From Melioribacteraceae bacterium (GTDB taxonomy: Bacteria; Bacteroidota; Ignavibacteria; Ignavibacteriales; Melioribacteraceae): a DNA stretch of 64,000 bases. Positions 63,215 through 64,000 of this stretch are shown piece after piece. The notes beneath the pieces are model-generated. The model searched no databases. It was given only the letters and a program-made list of their open reading frames with translations, and was not told the DNA's origin. Positions within the stretch are counted from its first letter, which is position 1. The number at the start of each line of letters is the position of its first letter. Both the position numbers and the translations under genes were made by a program. The DNA is taken from positions 1 through 64,000 of the forward strand of contig JAFGMI010000003.1 in the NCBI GenBank assembly GCA_016927595.1. The letters are read 5' to 3'.

Positions 63215-64000
63215 ATGAGAACATTATTAATATTTATTTTTACCGCAAACTTATACCTGGCTCAACCTTTTGGTAATGCCTTTCACAGTGAAATTAATTC
63301 CTTCTATGAGGATTCAGTTTTCACTGTTGTTCTTTCCTACAAGATTTCCTACGATAAACTGATATTCCTGAAAAATAACAGTTATTATGAGTCCGGGCTG
63401 GAATATTCTATAGAGGTTTATAAGGATGAAAGGGTAATATTAAGGGACTCGGATATAAAAAGAGTTTCCACTGAAAACTATAATGATACGAACTCGCCAG
63501 ATAAATTTCTGAATGGTCTGATTAATTTTACTCTGCCCGTGGGTGAGTTCAAGTTTATTTCAGAAATTGCATTGCATAATTCCGATAGAACCATTCGTTT
63601 GACGGATAAGGAAATAAAGCTGCAATTTGAAGATACTTTAAAACTACTCAAACCAATATGTATTATTGAGCCGGTGGACAGAAACACTGATAAAAAATTA
63701 TTGCTGACTAATAATTCGGGTTTAATTTCTTATTCTGCTAACAGCCACTCAGTTGTTATACCGGTTGTCAACTATCCATACAATAGCGCAGAGTTTGCAC
63801 TAATACAGAATGATTCGATTCTGTTAAAGTCATCCGCTTTATTCCTCGGATCCGGAGCCCCTGAAATTAAACTCTCTGATCATGAAGTCCAACTTCAGTT
63901 TAAAAATAATCTTACAGAGAAGACAAAATATTTTCTGATCAGTGAAGTCTCTCAATTTCTTGACGAGGGGGAAGTGCTCTTCAGACTTAGATTCAATGAG
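63215..64000 (+). CDS. GWxTD-type exported protein, partial (cut by window end)
   Basis: A reading frame open from ATG 63215 to the window edge (262 codons, no stop). It starts with a signal peptide (MRTLLIFIFTANLYLAQ). The following beta-rich sequence, VVLSYKISYDKLIFLKNNSYYESGLEYSIEVYKDE and FLNGLINFTLPVGEFKF, resembles the N-terminal half of GWxTD-domain proteins of Bacteroidota and Ignavibacteria. The GWxTD motif itself would lie beyond the window, so the family call is tentative. Function of the family is unknown. Confidence 0.75.
   Translation, partial: MRTLLIFIFTANLYLAQPFGNAFHSEINSFYEDSVFTVVLSYKISYDKLIFLKNNSYYESGLEYSIEVYKDERVILRDSDIKRVSTENYNDTNSPDKFLNGLINFTLPVGEFKFISEIALHNSDRTIRLTDKEIKLQFEDTLKLLKPICIIEPVDRNTDKKLLLTNNSGLISYSANSHSVVIPVVNYPYNSAEFALIQNDSILLKSSALFLGSGAPEIKLSDHEVQLQFKNNLTEKTKYFLISEVSQFLDEGEVLFRLRFNE

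Noticed and set aside
1-64000. Mobile elements, prophage, CRISPR or defence islands
   Set aside because: No transposase, integrase, terminal repeat, spacer array, restriction or toxin-antitoxin gene was found. Gene order and composition look uniformly chromosomal.

Overview
The window reads as a chromosomal, housekeeping-rich segment of a low-GC, Gram-negative, respiring bacterium of the Bacteroidota/Chlorobi superphylum. The best fit is a relative of Ignavibacteria (Ignavibacterium/Melioribacter); this is inferred from gene content, not from a search. Supporting points are an alternative complex III (ACIII) gene set beside an A2-type cytochrome c oxidase, a GWxTD-like protein, Ig-like and surface-type lipoproteins, a NamZ/DUF1343 muramidase, and tRNA promoters of the Bacteroidetes type (TTTG, 20 bases, TAnnTTTG). 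Many genes start with TTG or GTG and overlap the preceding stop codon. I see no rRNA, prophage, insertion sequence, CRISPR array or restriction system.

Layout. 1-850: three tRNA genes (CAT anticodon on minus; Leu-TAA and Val-GAC on plus) around a 444-base gene-free stretch. 890-10520: translation cluster thrS-infC-rpmI-rplT-pheS-pheT, then a coiled-coil protein, zapA, a 6S RNA, RNase Y and coaE. 10.6-15.2 kb: proline dehydrogenase, tsaD, mltG and an Ig-like lipoprotein. 15.2-17.7 kb (minus): hutI and namZ. 17.8-26.7 kb: glgA, a GmhB-like phosphatase, a lipoprotein/outer-membrane protein/TPR trio, glyA, tatC and a polyprenyl diphosphate synthase.

26.9-41.7 kb is the most distinctive block, an apparently continuous respiratory operon. 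It holds ACIII (pentaheme ActA, a 60-residue unknown protein, ActB, ActC, a fused ActD-ActE, ActF), a membrane-anchored cytochrome c, a SCO copper chaperone, oxidase subunits I, III, IV and II, heme farnesyltransferase, and a polytopic membrane protein ending in a cytochrome c domain. Together they would take electrons from menaquinol through ACIII and cytochrome c to oxygen. Subunit II carries CuA but no heme c, so the separate anchored cytochromes probably supply that link.

41.8-49.1 kb: prmC, dtd, a phosphatase-superfamily enzyme, comEC, murB and an MFS transporter. 49.4-54.9 kb: an orphan hybrid-sensor-type histidine kinase without receiver, an SRPBCC protein, and on minus a YbjQ-family protein and a MoxR-like ATPase/VWA pair. 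55.0-61.7 kb: alr, an unknown helical protein, manC, a divergent RpiB-like protein, pyrK, pyrD and folC. 61.9-64.0 kb: rho and the start of a GWxTD-like protein cut by the window edge.

No wholly new defence or mobile system is visible. The points most worth following are the modified ACIII-oxidase operon (fusion, small protein, polytopic cytochrome), the infC gene with an apparent AUC start, the RpiB homologue with a rebuilt active site, and terminators placed directly against the starts of thrS, pheS and coaE.
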